DNA from: Qipengyuania psychrotolerans
GTDB taxonomy: Bacteria; Pseudomonadota; Alphaproteobacteria; Sphingomonadales; Sphingomonadaceae
Direction of reading: 5' to 3'
NCBI RefSeq assembly: GCF_019711355.1
Contig: NZ_CP081297.1
Coordinates: forward strand, 1,612,001-1,676,000
Length of the DNA: 64,000 bases
Numbering within the stretch: position 1 is the stretch's first letter; each line of letters opens with the position of its first letter. The notes under the pieces were generated by a model that did not search any database, was not told where the DNA came from, and saw nothing but the letters and a program-made list of their open reading frames with translations. Shown in pieces: positions 54,565 to 62,939 of the stretch. The translations under genes and the position numbers were made by a program.

Positions 54565-54641
54565 CGGGACGTGGCGCAGTCTGGTAGCGCACTATACTGG
54601 GGGTGTAGGGGTCGCTGGTTCGAATCCAGTCGTCCCGACCA
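54565..54641 (+). tRNA. tRNA-Pro (anticodon GGG)
   Basis: Cloverleaf with acceptor CGGGACG/CGTCCCG, D arm GCGC-A-GTCTGGTA-GCGC, anticodon stem CTATA/TGTAG with loop CTGGGGG (anticodon GGG), T arm CTGG-TTCGAAT-CCAG, discriminator A and encoded CCA. The 5' C is typical of bacterial tRNA-Pro. Confidence 0.96.
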
Positions 54642-54701
54642 GTGGAATTTCTCTGAGAATTTGGAAATGTGGTCGCAGCACGCGTGCTGGGTATGGCTGG
54701 A

Positions 54702-55103
54702 TCAGCCGGGGCTGATCGCACGCTCGCCGCCCGACGCTGCAATGAGACCCGCACCGAAGAAGCCCATCAGCAAACCGATGGCCACATTGGGTTGTGGTTC
54801 GACATATCCGGCTCCACATCCTGCATCGTCGGCCCAGTCGAGCCAGTCCTGCCAAGTGTATATCCGATCGTTGGATACATCGCGGTAGTTCTGGCCGACG
54901 TAGCGCCAGTCTTGCGGCGCATTCCCTTCTTCCAGATATTCGCTGTATTCAGGGCGAATGCGGTCACAATCCCAATTTTCCGGAGCCTCCAGAGCGCCAG
55001 CAGCATTCGAAGGAACCGGATCTGCCTGCTGCGCAACCGCACTGCCGCCAACAAGCCCGAGGGCGGCCGCCGCAACTACGATATTTGGAATTGCACGCTT
55101 CAC
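54702..55103 (-). CDS. Small exported protein, unknown function
   Basis: 133 residues from a GTG at 55103 with GGGAG 6 bases upstream; an earlier start at 55136 is possible. A signal peptide (about 1-25, ending GSAVAQQ) is followed by an acidic, aromatic-rich domain with two cysteines (NWDCDRIRPEYSEYL and WADDAGCGAGYV) and a glycine-rich hydrophobic C-terminus (NVAIGLLMGFFGAGLIAASGG) that could be a membrane anchor. Not recognised. It is divergent from the holin-like gene. Confidence 0.7.
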   Translation of the reverse strand: MKRAIPNIVVAAAALGLVGGSAVAQQADPVPSNAAGALEAPENWDCDRIRPEYSEYLEEGNAPQDWRYVGQNYRDVSNDRIYTWQDWLDWADDAGCGAGYVEPQPNVAIGLLMGFFGAGLIAASGGERAISPG

Positions 55104-55252
55104 GATCTGCTCCCAAACGCTTGTTAGGCCGCGCAATAGCCCAGAAATGCTGCAGATTCAATGAATCCCGGACCGTAAGCCACGGCCCGGTGTAAACACT
55201 GGTTTCCTACATGTCGTATCTGGTTATTTTGATGCATATGGAGGAACCAAAT

Positions 55253-55666
55253 ATGGCTCTAATTGAATCGCTTATCGGACCCCTTGCCTCAATTATCGAC
55301 AAGATCATTCCTGACAAGGAAGCCCGCGCCAAGGCGAAGCTCGAATTGATCGCCCTCCAAGGGACCCACGATCTCAAGGCTATCGAGGCACGGCTTTCCG
55401 CCATCGTTGCCGAAGCCAATTCCCGGGACCCCTGGACCAGCCGCGCACGGCCCAGTTTCCTGTACGTGATGTACACAATGATCCTGTTCGCGCTGCCTAT
55501 GGGAGTGCTCGCCGCATTTGCGCCTGAGTCGGCCGGTGCGATCGGTGCTGGGGTCACGAAATACCTGCGCGGCCTGCCAGATGAACTCTATGCCCTCTTC
55601 GGGACCGGCTATCTCGGTTATACGGCTGCTCGCCAATGGGGAAAAGTGAAAGGCGTTGATGCTTGA
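55253..55666 (+). CDS. GTA-type 3TM holin
   Basis: 137 residues from the ATG at 55253, preceded by a strong GGAGGA site; upstream ATGs at 55211 and 55238 are weaker. It belongs to the holin of 3TMs, for gene-transfer release family: an amphipathic N-terminal helix (LIGPLASIIDKIIPDKEARAK), the coiled NSRDPWTSRARPSFL segment before membrane helix 1, and two to three membrane segments ending LFGTGYLGYTAARQWGKVKG. In GTA producers the holin permeabilises the membrane for particle release. No capsid, portal, tail or endolysin genes are near it. It precedes aroQ by 30 bp. Confidence 0.85.
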   Translation: MALIESLIGPLASIIDKIIPDKEARAKAKLELIALQGTHDLKAIEARLSAIVAEANSRDPWTSRARPSFLYVMYTMILFALPMGVLAAFAPESAGAIGAGVTKYLRGLPDELYALFGTGYLGYTAARQWGKVKGVDA

Positions 55667-55696
55667 GGTCGCGCCAATGCACGCTAGACAGCGTGA

Positions 55697-56131
55697 ATGA
55701 CCGATACCGTCTTTGTCCTCAATGGTCCCAATCTCAACCTGCTCGGCACGCGGGAGCCGGAGATTTACGGCTCCGAAACGCTTGCTGATATCGAATCAGC
55801 GCTTGTCCGGCAGGCTCAGGATCTTGGCTTGTCGGTCGATTTTCGTCAGACCAATAGCGAGGGCGCATTGGTGGACTGGCTGCAGGAGGCGCATGCGAGC
55901 GGCGCGAAGGCGATCCTCCTCAATGCGGCTGCCTACACACACACTTCCATTGCCCTGCTTGATGCGATCAAGGCCATTGCTGTGCCGGTGATAGAGGTGC
56001 ACCTGTCTGACCCCTCGACGAGGGAGGATTTCCGGCACAAGTCCTATGTTGGCATGGCAGCTGTCGATTGCGTTCAGGGCCTCGGTCCGCGCAGCTATTA
56101 CGTAGCGTTGGAGCGGGCTGCCGCGCTGTAA
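55697..56131 (+). CDS. aroQ: Type II 3-dehydroquinate dehydratase
   Basis: 144-residue dodecameric dehydratase of the shikimate pathway. The N-terminus FVLNGPNLNLLGTREPEIYG carries catalytic Arg19 and Tyr24, NAAAYTHTSIALLDA the substrate loop, and EVHLSDPSTREDF the histidine region. It is followed about 75 bp later by accB, an aroQ-accB-accC order found widely in proteobacteria. Confidence 0.97.
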   Translation: MTDTVFVLNGPNLNLLGTREPEIYGSETLADIESALVRQAQDLGLSVDFRQTNSEGALVDWLQEAHASGAKAILLNAAAYTHTSIALLDAIKAIAVPVIEVHLSDPSTREDFRHKSYVGMAAVDCVQGLGPRSYYVALERAAAL

Positions 56132-56206
56132 TTCGTCTGCCCCACCCCCTTGTCAGGCAGGCGTCAGACGCGCATAGGCGCGTGCAAACAATTGACAGGG
56201 ATATCC

Positions 56207-56707
56207 ATGTCCACACGCAAAAGCACACCCGGCAAGTCCGGCATGAATATAGATTCCTCACTGGTTCGCGAATTGGCCGAGATGCTCGGCGAAACCGGCC
56301 TTACCGAAATCGAAGTCGAAGATGGTGAACGCAAGATTCGCGTTTCGCGTGGCGGCGGTGTCACGATGGCTGCAGCCCCTGCCCAGATGATGGCCCCCTC
56401 CGCTCAGGCCCCCGCGCCTGTAGCAGCAGCACCGGCACCCGCCGCAGATGCTGGTCCAGCAGATGCCGATGTCTCTGCCGCGATCAAGTCACCGATGGTT
56501 GGCACTGTCTATCTGGCTGCCGAACCGGGCGCCGCCGATTTCGTAAAGATCGGCGATACGGTGAAGGAAGGCCAGACTCTCGTCATCGTCGAAGCGATGA
56601 AGGTGATGAACCCGATTACCGCCGACAAGGCCGGAACGGTCAAGGCGATCCTGGTCGAGAACGCGCAACCGGTCGAATTCGACCAGCCGCTCGTCCTGAT
56701 TGTCTGA
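56207..56707 (+). CDS. accB: Biotin carboxyl carrier protein of acetyl-CoA carboxylase
   Basis: 166 residues. N-terminal helix and beta region, an Ala/Pro-rich flexible linker (about 54-88) and a C-terminal biotinyl domain with the biotin lysine in VEAMKVMNP (Lys132). It carries carboxyl groups for malonyl-CoA synthesis. It lies 7 bp before accC in one transcript. Confidence 0.97.
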   Translation: MSTRKSTPGKSGMNIDSSLVRELAEMLGETGLTEIEVEDGERKIRVSRGGGVTMAAAPAQMMAPSAQAPAPVAAAPAPAADAGPADADVSAAIKSPMVGTVYLAAEPGAADFVKIGDTVKEGQTLVIVEAMKVMNPITADKAGTVKAILVENAQPVEFDQPLVLIV

Positions 56708-56714
56708 GCCGCAC

Positions 56715-58064
56715 ATGACGATTTCGCGTATCCTCATCGCCAATCGCGGCGAAATTGCTTTGCGCATTCACCGTGCCGCGCACGAAATGGGCATTGAAAC
56801 AGTCGCGGTGCATTCGACTGCCGACGCCGATGCGATGCATGTTCGCCTGGCCGATCACGCAGTTTGCATCGGTCCGCCCAGCGCATCCGACAGCTATCTC
56901 AACATAGCCAACATCATTTCGGCTGCCGAGATTGCGCAGGCTGATGCGATCCACCCGGGCTATGGCTTCCTTTCCGAAAACGCCAAGTTCGCCGAGATTG
57001 TCGAGGCGCATGACATCAAGTGGATCGGCCCCAAGCCAGAACATATCCGCACGATGGGCGACAAGGTTGAAGCCAAGCGCACTGCCGGCAAGCTTGGCCT
57101 GCCGCTTGTGCCGGGCTCTGACGGTGCTGTCTCCGAGTTCGAAGAAGCACGCGAGATTTGCAATGAGATCGGCTATCCCGTCATCATCAAAGCCGCCAGC
57201 GGCGGCGGCGGACGCGGGATGAAAGTCTGCGAAAGCGAAGACCAGCTCGAAACTCTCATGCAGCAGGCCGGTAATGAGGCGAAAGCCGCATTTGGCGATG
57301 CCACGGTCTACATCGAGAAATACCTCGGCAATCCGCGCCACATCGAATTTCAGGTGTTTGGCGATGGCGAAGGCAAGGCGATCCATCTGGGTGAACGCGA
57401 CTGTTCGCTCCAGCGGCGTCACCAGAAAGTGCTTGAAGAAGCCCCCTCCCCGGTCATTTCTGAAGAAGACCGAATGCGGATGGGCGAAGTATGCTCAAAA
57501 GCGATGCGCGACATGGCATACCGCGGCGCAGGCACGATCGAATTCCTGTGGGAAAACGGCGAGTTCTATTTCATCGAAATGAACACCCGCCTGCAGGTCG
57601 AACATCCGGTCACGGAAATGATCACCGGTATTGATCTGGTTCGCGAACAAATCCGCATCGCTGCGGGCAAGCCCTTGTCGGTGACCCAGGACGAGGTTGA
57701 GTTCAAGGGCCACGCGATCGAGTGCCGCATCAACGCGGAAGACGCCTTCACCTTTGCCCCCAGCCCCGGCAAGGTCACCTATTATCACGCGGCCGGCGGC
57801 ATGCATGTCCGTGTCGATAGCGGGCTGTACGCGGGCTATACGATCCCGCCCTATTACGACAGCATGATTGCCAAGCTGATCGTTTACGGCCGCAACCGCG
57901 AAAAGTGCATGATGCGCCTGAAGCGCGCCCTGGAAGAAATGGTGATCGAGGGCGTGAAGACCTCCATCCCGCTTCACCAGGCGCTGCTTGAGCAGGAAGA
58001 CGTCCAGACCGGCAATTACTCGATCAAGTGGCTGGAAGACTGGCTGAGGGACCGCGAGGGCTGA
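56715..58064 (+). CDS. accC: Biotin carboxylase subunit of acetyl-CoA carboxylase
   Basis: 449-residue ATP-grasp enzyme carboxylating the biotin of AccB. The N-terminus [16 protein letters not shown] is typical, followed by the glycine-rich ATP loop [46 protein letters not shown] and the C-terminal domain. The 3' end overlaps the next open frame if that gene starts at its first GTG. Confidence 0.98.
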   Translation: MTISRILIANRGEIALRIHRAAHEMGIETVAVHSTADADAMHVRLADHAVCIGPPSASDSYLNIANIISAAEIAQADAIHPGYGFLSENAKFAEIVEAHDIKWIGPKPEHIRTMGDKVEAKRTAGKLGLPLVPGSDGAVSEFEEAREICNEIGYPVIIKAASGGGGRGMKVCESEDQLETLMQQAGNEAKAAFGDATVYIEKYLGNPRHIEFQVFGDGEGKAIHLGERDCSLQRRHQKVLEEAPSPVISEEDRMRMGEVCSKAMRDMAYRGAGTIEFLWENGEFYFIEMNTRLQVEHPVTEMITGIDLVREQIRIAAGKPLSVTQDEVEFKGHAIECRINAEDAFTFAPSPGKVTYYHAAGGMHVRVDSGLYAGYTIPPYYDSMIAKLIVYGRNREKCMMRLKRALEEMVIEGVKTSIPLHQALLEQEDVQTGNYSIKWLEDWLRDREG

Positions 58065-58744
58065 GGTCTGCCTCATTTAACTCGGTAGGCGCCGATAAAC
58101 ACGCTTCGTTGGCATGTCCGGCGCTTGGCGAGCTGAAGGACCTTTTTGCTGTCTTTGATGACAGCGCAGGCAGACGCCTGAGGTCGCTTGGGCCGATGAG
58201 CCATGCACTTTCCAAGGATGGAACAATCGGTTCGATAATCGTCTCCGATTATTTGCCTTCGGGGCGTCCTGTCCGGGCAATCGCTTTTGATAAGACTCCC
58301 AGCTCCAACTGGGCTCTGGGTTGGCATCAGGACCGCACCATCTGGGTTGAAAAACGCAACGAGATTTTCGGCTTCGGTCCATGGACCCAAAAGCAAGGAC
58401 TTCTCCATGTTGAGCCACCCTTCGAGATAATCGAACGTATGCTTACGGTTCGGATCCATCTCGATGATGTCGGCATAGATAACGCGCCGCTTTTGATCGC
58501 ACCCGGTTCACACAAAAGAGGTCTTATCGCCGAGAATGCGGTCCAGAAGACTATCGATGAATGCGGCACCTTCGTGTGCGAGGCAAACGCCGGCGACGTT
58601 TGGATATACTCCACCCCGATCATTCATGCGTCCCAAAAGTCGAGCGACCACGCGAGGAGGAGAGTTCTTCAAGTCGATTACAGCAATGTTGAGCTACCGT
58701 CGGGACTGCGCTGGGGCGCTGAGGCCTGTGAATGGCCAAAGTGA
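58028..58744 (+). CDS. PhyH-like 2OG-Fe(II) dioxygenase, start uncertain
   Basis: Up to 238 residues. Phytanoyl-CoA dioxygenase fold: [10 protein letters not shown] supplies the His-x-Asp iron ligands, and [11 protein letters not shown] supplies the distal histidine followed by an arginine-rich stretch that could bind 2-oxoglutarate. The first usable start is a GTG at 58028 inside accC without a ribosome-binding site; the next in-frame ATG (58196) would cut the protein to 182 residues but keep the iron site. AGG/AGA codons are frequent (around 58650) and GC is lower than in accC, which suggests horizontal acquisition. Substrate unknown. Confidence 0.75.
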   Translation: MAGRLAEGPRGLRSASFNSVGADKHASLACPALGELKDLFAVFDDSAGRRLRSLGPMSHALSKDGTIGSIIVSDYLPSGRPVRAIAFDKTPSSNWALGWHQDRTIWVEKRNEIFGFGPWTQKQGLLHVEPPFEIIERMLTVRIHLDDVGIDNAPLLIAPGSHKRGLIAENAVQKTIDECGTFVCEANAGDVWIYSTPIIHASQKSSDHARRRVLQVDYSNVELPSGLRWGAEACEWPK

Positions 58745-59164
58745 TCAGTCGAAATTAAAGCCCGCTGCCTTCGCCTCGGCGATGATCTCATCGCCAGTCA
58801 TTTTGGGATGCTCTCCGCCGATGCGAGTCCAGCTGGCAGCTTCGTCGACGAAGATTTCTTTCTCGATCCTCGCACTGCTCGCGCTGTCGAACAGGCCGGC
58901 CGAAAAGCTGCGGTTTCCGGTGGGGAGGAACTTGAACCACAGGTTCGATCCGCAGGTTTTGCAGAAGGCGCGTTCGCCCCACTCGCTCGACCGGTAGACG
59001 GCGACGGTATCCTCGCCGTGGATCGTGAATTGCTTGCTTTCAAGCGCACTGTAAAACGCTCCGCCCCAGCGGCGGCACATGGTGCACTGGCAGGTCTCGA
59101 TCTCGCCCGCAGCGTCCGCGACTTCGATGCGGACTTCCTTGCAGAGGCAGTGGCCTTCGATCAT
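58745..59164 (-). CDS. GFA-family zinc protein (glutathione-dependent formaldehyde-activating enzyme-like)
   Basis: 139 residues of the GFA/CENP-V fold. Zinc ligands are visible in IEGHCLCKEVRIEV, ETCQCTMCRRWGG and AFCKTCGSNLWFKF. Members bind zinc and often glutathione adducts; true formaldehyde activation is proven for few, so the function is open. The stop abuts the PhyH gene end on the other strand. Confidence 0.92.
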   Translation of the reverse strand: MIEGHCLCKEVRIEVADAAGEIETCQCTMCRRWGGAFYSALESKQFTIHGEDTVAVYRSSEWGERAFCKTCGSNLWFKFLPTGNRSFSAGLFDSASSARIEKEIFVDEAASWTRIGGEHPKMTGDEIIAEAKAAGFNFD

Positions 59165-59168
59165 CGAA

Positions 59169-59633
59169 TCAGCCCAGCGGTACGCCGGGCTCGCTCTTGC
59201 TGGTGCGAATGGTCAGAGAGGTCTTCACACTGGCCACATTCGGTGCGGGCGTGAGCTTGCTGGTCAGGAATTCCTGAAAGCTCTGAAGATCCTTGCTGAC
59301 GATCTTGATGATAAAATCGATCTCGCCGTTCAGCATGTGCACTTCGCGCACTTCCGGCAGATTGTGCATCGCTTCTTCGAATTCGCGCAGCGCGCCTTCG
59401 GCCTGGCTCTGCAGGCTGACCATCGCAAAGACCGTAATCGAGAAGCCAAGCTTGGACGGGTTCAGATCCGCGTGGTATCCACGAATCACACCCTCTTCTT
59501 CCAGCGCGCGGACGCGGCGCAGGCAGGGGGGTGCGGTCAAGCCGACGCGGTGGGCCAGCTCTACATTAGTGATTCTGCCCTGGTCCTGCAGTTCGGAAAG
59601 CAGGCGACGATCGATTTCGTCGAGATTAGCCAT
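59169..59633 (-). CDS. Lrp/AsnC-family transcriptional regulator
   Basis: 154 residues. N-terminal helix-turn-helix (DEIDRRLLSELQDQGRITNVELAHRVGL, shown here in part) and a C-terminal RAM domain with GEIDFIIKIVSKDLQSFQEFL, which binds amino acids. Lrp-type regulators respond to amino acid supply. It is transcribed away from the kinase-like gene, with a 179-bp AT-rich region between them. Confidence 0.95.
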   Translation of the reverse strand: MANLDEIDRRLLSELQDQGRITNVELAHRVGLTAPPCLRRVRALEEEGVIRGYHADLNPSKLGFSITVFAMVSLQSQAEGALREFEEAMHNLPEVREVHMLNGEIDFIIKIVSKDLQSFQEFLTSKLTPAPNVASVKTSLTIRTSKSEPGVPLG

Positions 59634-59812
59634 GGAATATCCTCAATACCTCGCGGTGCCATAAAGAGGCTGCGCACTTAAGAAATGTTGAAAAGGCGCA
59701 AGCATCATATTGGCTAACATTATTATCTTTGCCAGCAATCGTCCCGCTTTGCAACGTATTGGAAACATCTCGTTCATCACGTTTGTTGGACGGATAGAAG
59801 GGGTATGTTGGC

Positions 59813-61606
59813 ATGGTTACCGCCCTGCAAACTATCCAAGTTACCGGAGCCTCGATGCATTTTGACGATCGCCTTGCCACAGTACTGCGCAACCGCGCAG
59901 GCGGCGAGCGTGCGGCCCGGACGCAGTTCCGCCAGCTGATAGACCTGCTTGGCGAGCGTCCACAGGCAGGTGATCGCGCTTTGAAAGCAGCGGCTTACCT
60001 TCGGCTCATTGCCCTTGGCGAAATGATCCCCGTGAAGGATCGAACCAAAATTGTCGGCGAGAGCGGCTGGCGTTTCCGCAATCCCGAACTGGTGAAATGG
60101 TTCGGGGAAGCACATCCGCACATCGCCGCTGCCGCGCTCCACCGTGCACAACTGACTGCGCAGGAATGGGAAGACATCATTCCCAAGCTCCCGATCCGTA
60201 CCCGCGGGTTTCTGCGTCATCGCCGCGATTTGCCGCCCGAAGCAGAGCGGGTCCTTGATGCATTGGGCGTGTCGGATCGTGCCCTGCCCGAACCCGAGCC
60301 ATTCGACCTCGTCGAAGAAATCGCGCCTGCCGATCCTCAGTCTGCTGAACCTGCGGAAACAGAGGCGGCACCCTTCGAAGAGCCGGCACCGCTCAACCTT
60401 TCGCCGCTGCCGATTGAACCGCTCGCGGCGCCGCAGCCGCCGACTGCAGAGAGCGGCAACGACGGCATAAGAGCGCTGGTCGACCGGATCGAAGCCTTCC
60501 AAAGGAACCGCAGCGAACGGATTTTGGATAGCGAAAATCCGCGCCTACCGCTGGGCGAGAAGGTCGATACGGCTCCGGCCAAACCACTCGATGAATTCCT
60601 GTTCGGCAGCGATTCGGATGGCCGAATCGATTGGGCCGAGGCTGAAATCGCGCCGATGGTCATGGGCATCGATCTGGCTCAGGCGGCCGATGACAGCGAA
60701 ACGGCCACGCGCGCCATACGCACACGCCAACCGCTTGCTGCCCTTGCTGCAAAGCTTCGTGGTGCAGAACGGATCGAAGGCGATTGGGTGGTCGATGCAG
60801 CGCCCCGTTTCACGCGCTCCGAAGGCCGGTTTTATGGCTACGTTGGCCGCTTCCGCCGCGCCGTTTCAGGTATCGAAGACCGCCGCGAGGCTGAGGCCGA
60901 TCGCTTGCGCCAATTGCTGCACGAGCTGCGGACGCCGGTCAACGCGATGCAGGGTTATGCCGAGATCATCCAGCAGCAGATGATCGGCCCGGTCCCGCAT
61001 GAATACCGTGCAATCGCAGCCACCATAGCTGGCGATGCGGCCCACATCCTTGCCGGCTTCGACGAGCTCGACAGGCTCGCGCGGCTCGAAACGGGCGCGC
61101 TCGACCTTGAGCCGGGCGACGCAGATTTCGCAGCGATTGCCCGCAAGCAGGTTGCGCAGATCCAACCGGTGCTCAGCCCGCGGGTCGCACGATTCGATGC
61201 TGATCTGGGCGAAGGCCGTGCTCCCATTGCTCTTTCGCAGGCCGAGGCCGAACGGCTGGCCTGGCGCCTGATTGCGACCATTGCCGGAACGCTTGCTGCC
61301 GGCGAGGCTGTCTCGCTCAAGATGCAGACGGGCGGCGATCAAGTCGAATTCGCCCTCACCCTACCGGCCAGCTTGAATGCGGCCGAAGATGTGTTCTCGG
61401 TCGAAACACATGCCAGCACCGGTGCTCTGAGTGCAGGCATTTTTGGTGCAGGTTTTTCCCTGCGCCTTGCCCGGGCCGAAGCCAGGGCCGCCGGAGGAGA
61501 GCTTGCAAGGATCGCAAATGCGCTGGTCCTCAGCTTGCCACTCTTGACCGGTGCCGAAGCCCTGCCTAGCCCACAAGGACAGCCGGACAGCGCTGCCGGC
61601 AGATAG
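59813..61606 (+). CDS. Histidine-kinase-like protein with degenerate ATPase domain
   Basis: 597 residues. The N-terminal 160 residues are alpha-helical with repeated HEAT-like character (TQFRQLIDLLGERPQ, AAAYLRLIALGEMIP). An acidic/proline-rich linker (about 165-260) and a PAS-like region (about 310-360) follow. The dimerisation helix keeps a full H-box, LLHELRTPVNAMQGYAEI (His370). The C-terminal part aligns loosely with HATPase_c: LAWRLIATIAGTL sits where an N-box asparagine is expected, and GAGFSLRLARAEARAAGG where G2 is expected, so ATP binding may be lost. It may act as a phosphotransfer or scaffold protein. No regulator gene is adjacent. Confidence 0.78.
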   Translation: MVTALQTIQVTGASMHFDDRLATVLRNRAGGERAARTQFRQLIDLLGERPQAGDRALKAAAYLRLIALGEMIPVKDRTKIVGESGWRFRNPELVKWFGEAHPHIAAAALHRAQLTAQEWEDIIPKLPIRTRGFLRHRRDLPPEAERVLDALGVSDRALPEPEPFDLVEEIAPADPQSAEPAETEAAPFEEPAPLNLSPLPIEPLAAPQPPTAESGNDGIRALVDRIEAFQRNRSERILDSENPRLPLGEKVDTAPAKPLDEFLFGSDSDGRIDWAEAEIAPMVMGIDLAQAADDSETATRAIRTRQPLAALAAKLRGAERIEGDWVVDAAPRFTRSEGRFYGYVGRFRRAVSGIEDRREAEADRLRQLLHELRTPVNAMQGYAEIIQQQMIGPVPHEYRAIAATIAGDAAHILAGFDELDRLARLETGALDLEPGDADFAAIARKQVAQIQPVLSPRVARFDADLGEGRAPIALSQAEAERLAWRLIATIAGTLAAGEAVSLKMQTGGDQVEFALTLPASLNAAEDVFSVETHASTGALSAGIFGAGFSLRLARAEARAAGGELARIANALVLSLPLLTGAEALPSPQGQPDSAAGR

Positions 61607-61657
61607 GGGTTATTGCCCTGGGGTCGCGCTGAATTAAGCGCCTTTGGGGGAATTTGC

Positions 61658-62659
61658 TTGGCCGATCGAAGCCTGCTTGAACCGCCACCAGCCTCGCACC
61701 GGGCACGCTTTGCGCCCGGCTTTGGCAAGCGCGTTTTGTTGACGGTAGATACCGAGGAAGAGTTTGACTGGTCCAAGCCCTTCCAGTCGTCGGGCCATGG
61801 TCTTGGCCATATCCTGCGCATCGTGAAATTCCAGGAATTCTGCGAAGGTATGGGTGTGGTGCCTGTGTATCTCGTCGATTGGCCAGTCGCGACCTCGGCG
61901 CAGGCGCGCGAAATACTCGGCCCGCTCGTGCGGGACAAAAAAGCTGAAATCGGCATTCAATTGCACCCTTGGGTCAATCCTCCGCATCGCGAGGAAATCA
62001 GCGCGCCCAACAGTTTCGCCGGGAACTTGCCGCCAGATCTTGAACGCGAAAAATTCGGGCGTCTCGCAGATGCAATCGAAGAAGGTTTCGGCTGCGTCCC
62101 GCGTATCTACCGCGCCGGTCGCTACGGAGTTGGGCATCAAACAGCACGTATGTTGAAGGACCGCGGTATCGCGATCGACAGTTCAGTGCGCACCCACCAC
62201 GATTACCGCGCGCAAAGCGGTCCGGATTTCAGCAACCATCCAGAATATCCTTATTGGACCGACGAAGACCGCAAGCTGCTCGAGCTGCCGCTCACGACCT
62301 GCTACTGGGGAATGCTGCGACGTCAGGGAGCGCTGATGCTCCCGTTATTGCGGCGCTTTCCTCGCCTGGGCGGAGCCTTGACCCGGATGGGAATGTTCGA
62401 ACGGATTCCGCTGACTCCCGAAGGCACCAGCAAGGAAGAAGCAATTCGGTGCATCGACATGGCGCTGGACGATGGCATGGAATTGCTCGTCGTGAGCTTG
62501 CATAGCCCGTCCCTGATGCCGGGTCATACCCCGTATGTGCAGAGTGAAGACGACCTTGATGCACTCTACGATTGGCTGCGCGGAGCTTACGGATATTTCC
62601 TTCTTCGCGGGGTAAAACCGGTCACAGTTGAAGAAATCATCGATTCAGTGGCAGTGTGA
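61658..62659 (+). CDS. Polysaccharide-deacetylase-family (NodB-like) protein
   Basis: 333 residues from a TTG with GGGGG upstream; another TTG at 61613 is also possible. The fold core shows LLTVDTEEEFDW (first metal aspartate), EIGIQLHPWVNPP (histidine motif) and APGFR-like RAGRYGVGHQTARML. It resembles WalW/polysaccharide deacetylase proteins of the sphingomonads that act on surface polysaccharides. The C-terminal EEIIDSVAV ends before the tRNAs. It is 51 bp after the kinase-like gene and may be co-transcribed. Confidence 0.82.
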   Translation: MADRSLLEPPPASHRARFAPGFGKRVLLTVDTEEEFDWSKPFQSSGHGLGHILRIVKFQEFCEGMGVVPVYLVDWPVATSAQAREILGPLVRDKKAEIGIQLHPWVNPPHREEISAPNSFAGNLPPDLEREKFGRLADAIEEGFGCVPRIYRAGRYGVGHQTARMLKDRGIAIDSSVRTHHDYRAQSGPDFSNHPEYPYWTDEDRKLLELPLTTCYWGMLRRQGALMLPLLRRFPRLGGALTRMGMFERIPLTPEGTSKEEAIRCIDMALDDGMELLVVSLHSPSLMPGHTPYVQSEDDLDALYDWLRGAYGYFLLRGVKPVTVEEIIDSVAV

Positions 62660-62718
62660 CGCTTGCGATTGCTTGAAAGCGCGTCTAGGCGGCGCATTCG
62701 CCAGAACGCGAAAGGCGG

Positions 62719-62795
62719 GGGCCTGTAGCTCAGTTGGTTAGAGCTGGCCGCTCATAACGGCTAGGTCGCGGGTTCGAGTCCTGCCGGGCCCACCA
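62719..62795 (+). tRNA. tRNA with anticodon CAT (probably tRNA-Ile2, alternatively Met)
   Basis: Cloverleaf with acceptor GGGCCTG/CGGGCCC, D arm GCTC/GAGC, anticodon stem GGCCG/CGGCT around loop CTCATAA, T arm CGGG-TTCGAGT-CCTG and encoded CCA. The anticodon-arm context is closer to lysidine-modified Ile2 than to elongator Met; the acceptor rules out initiator tRNA. Confidence 0.9.
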
Positions 62796-62834
62796 GTCTT
62801 CCCGTGCGTTTTGGTCCAGTAAGTAAGCCCGTGT

Positions 62835-62911
<77 letters not shown>

Positions 62912-62939
62912 CACGGCTTACTTTTGAGAGGATAGTTGC

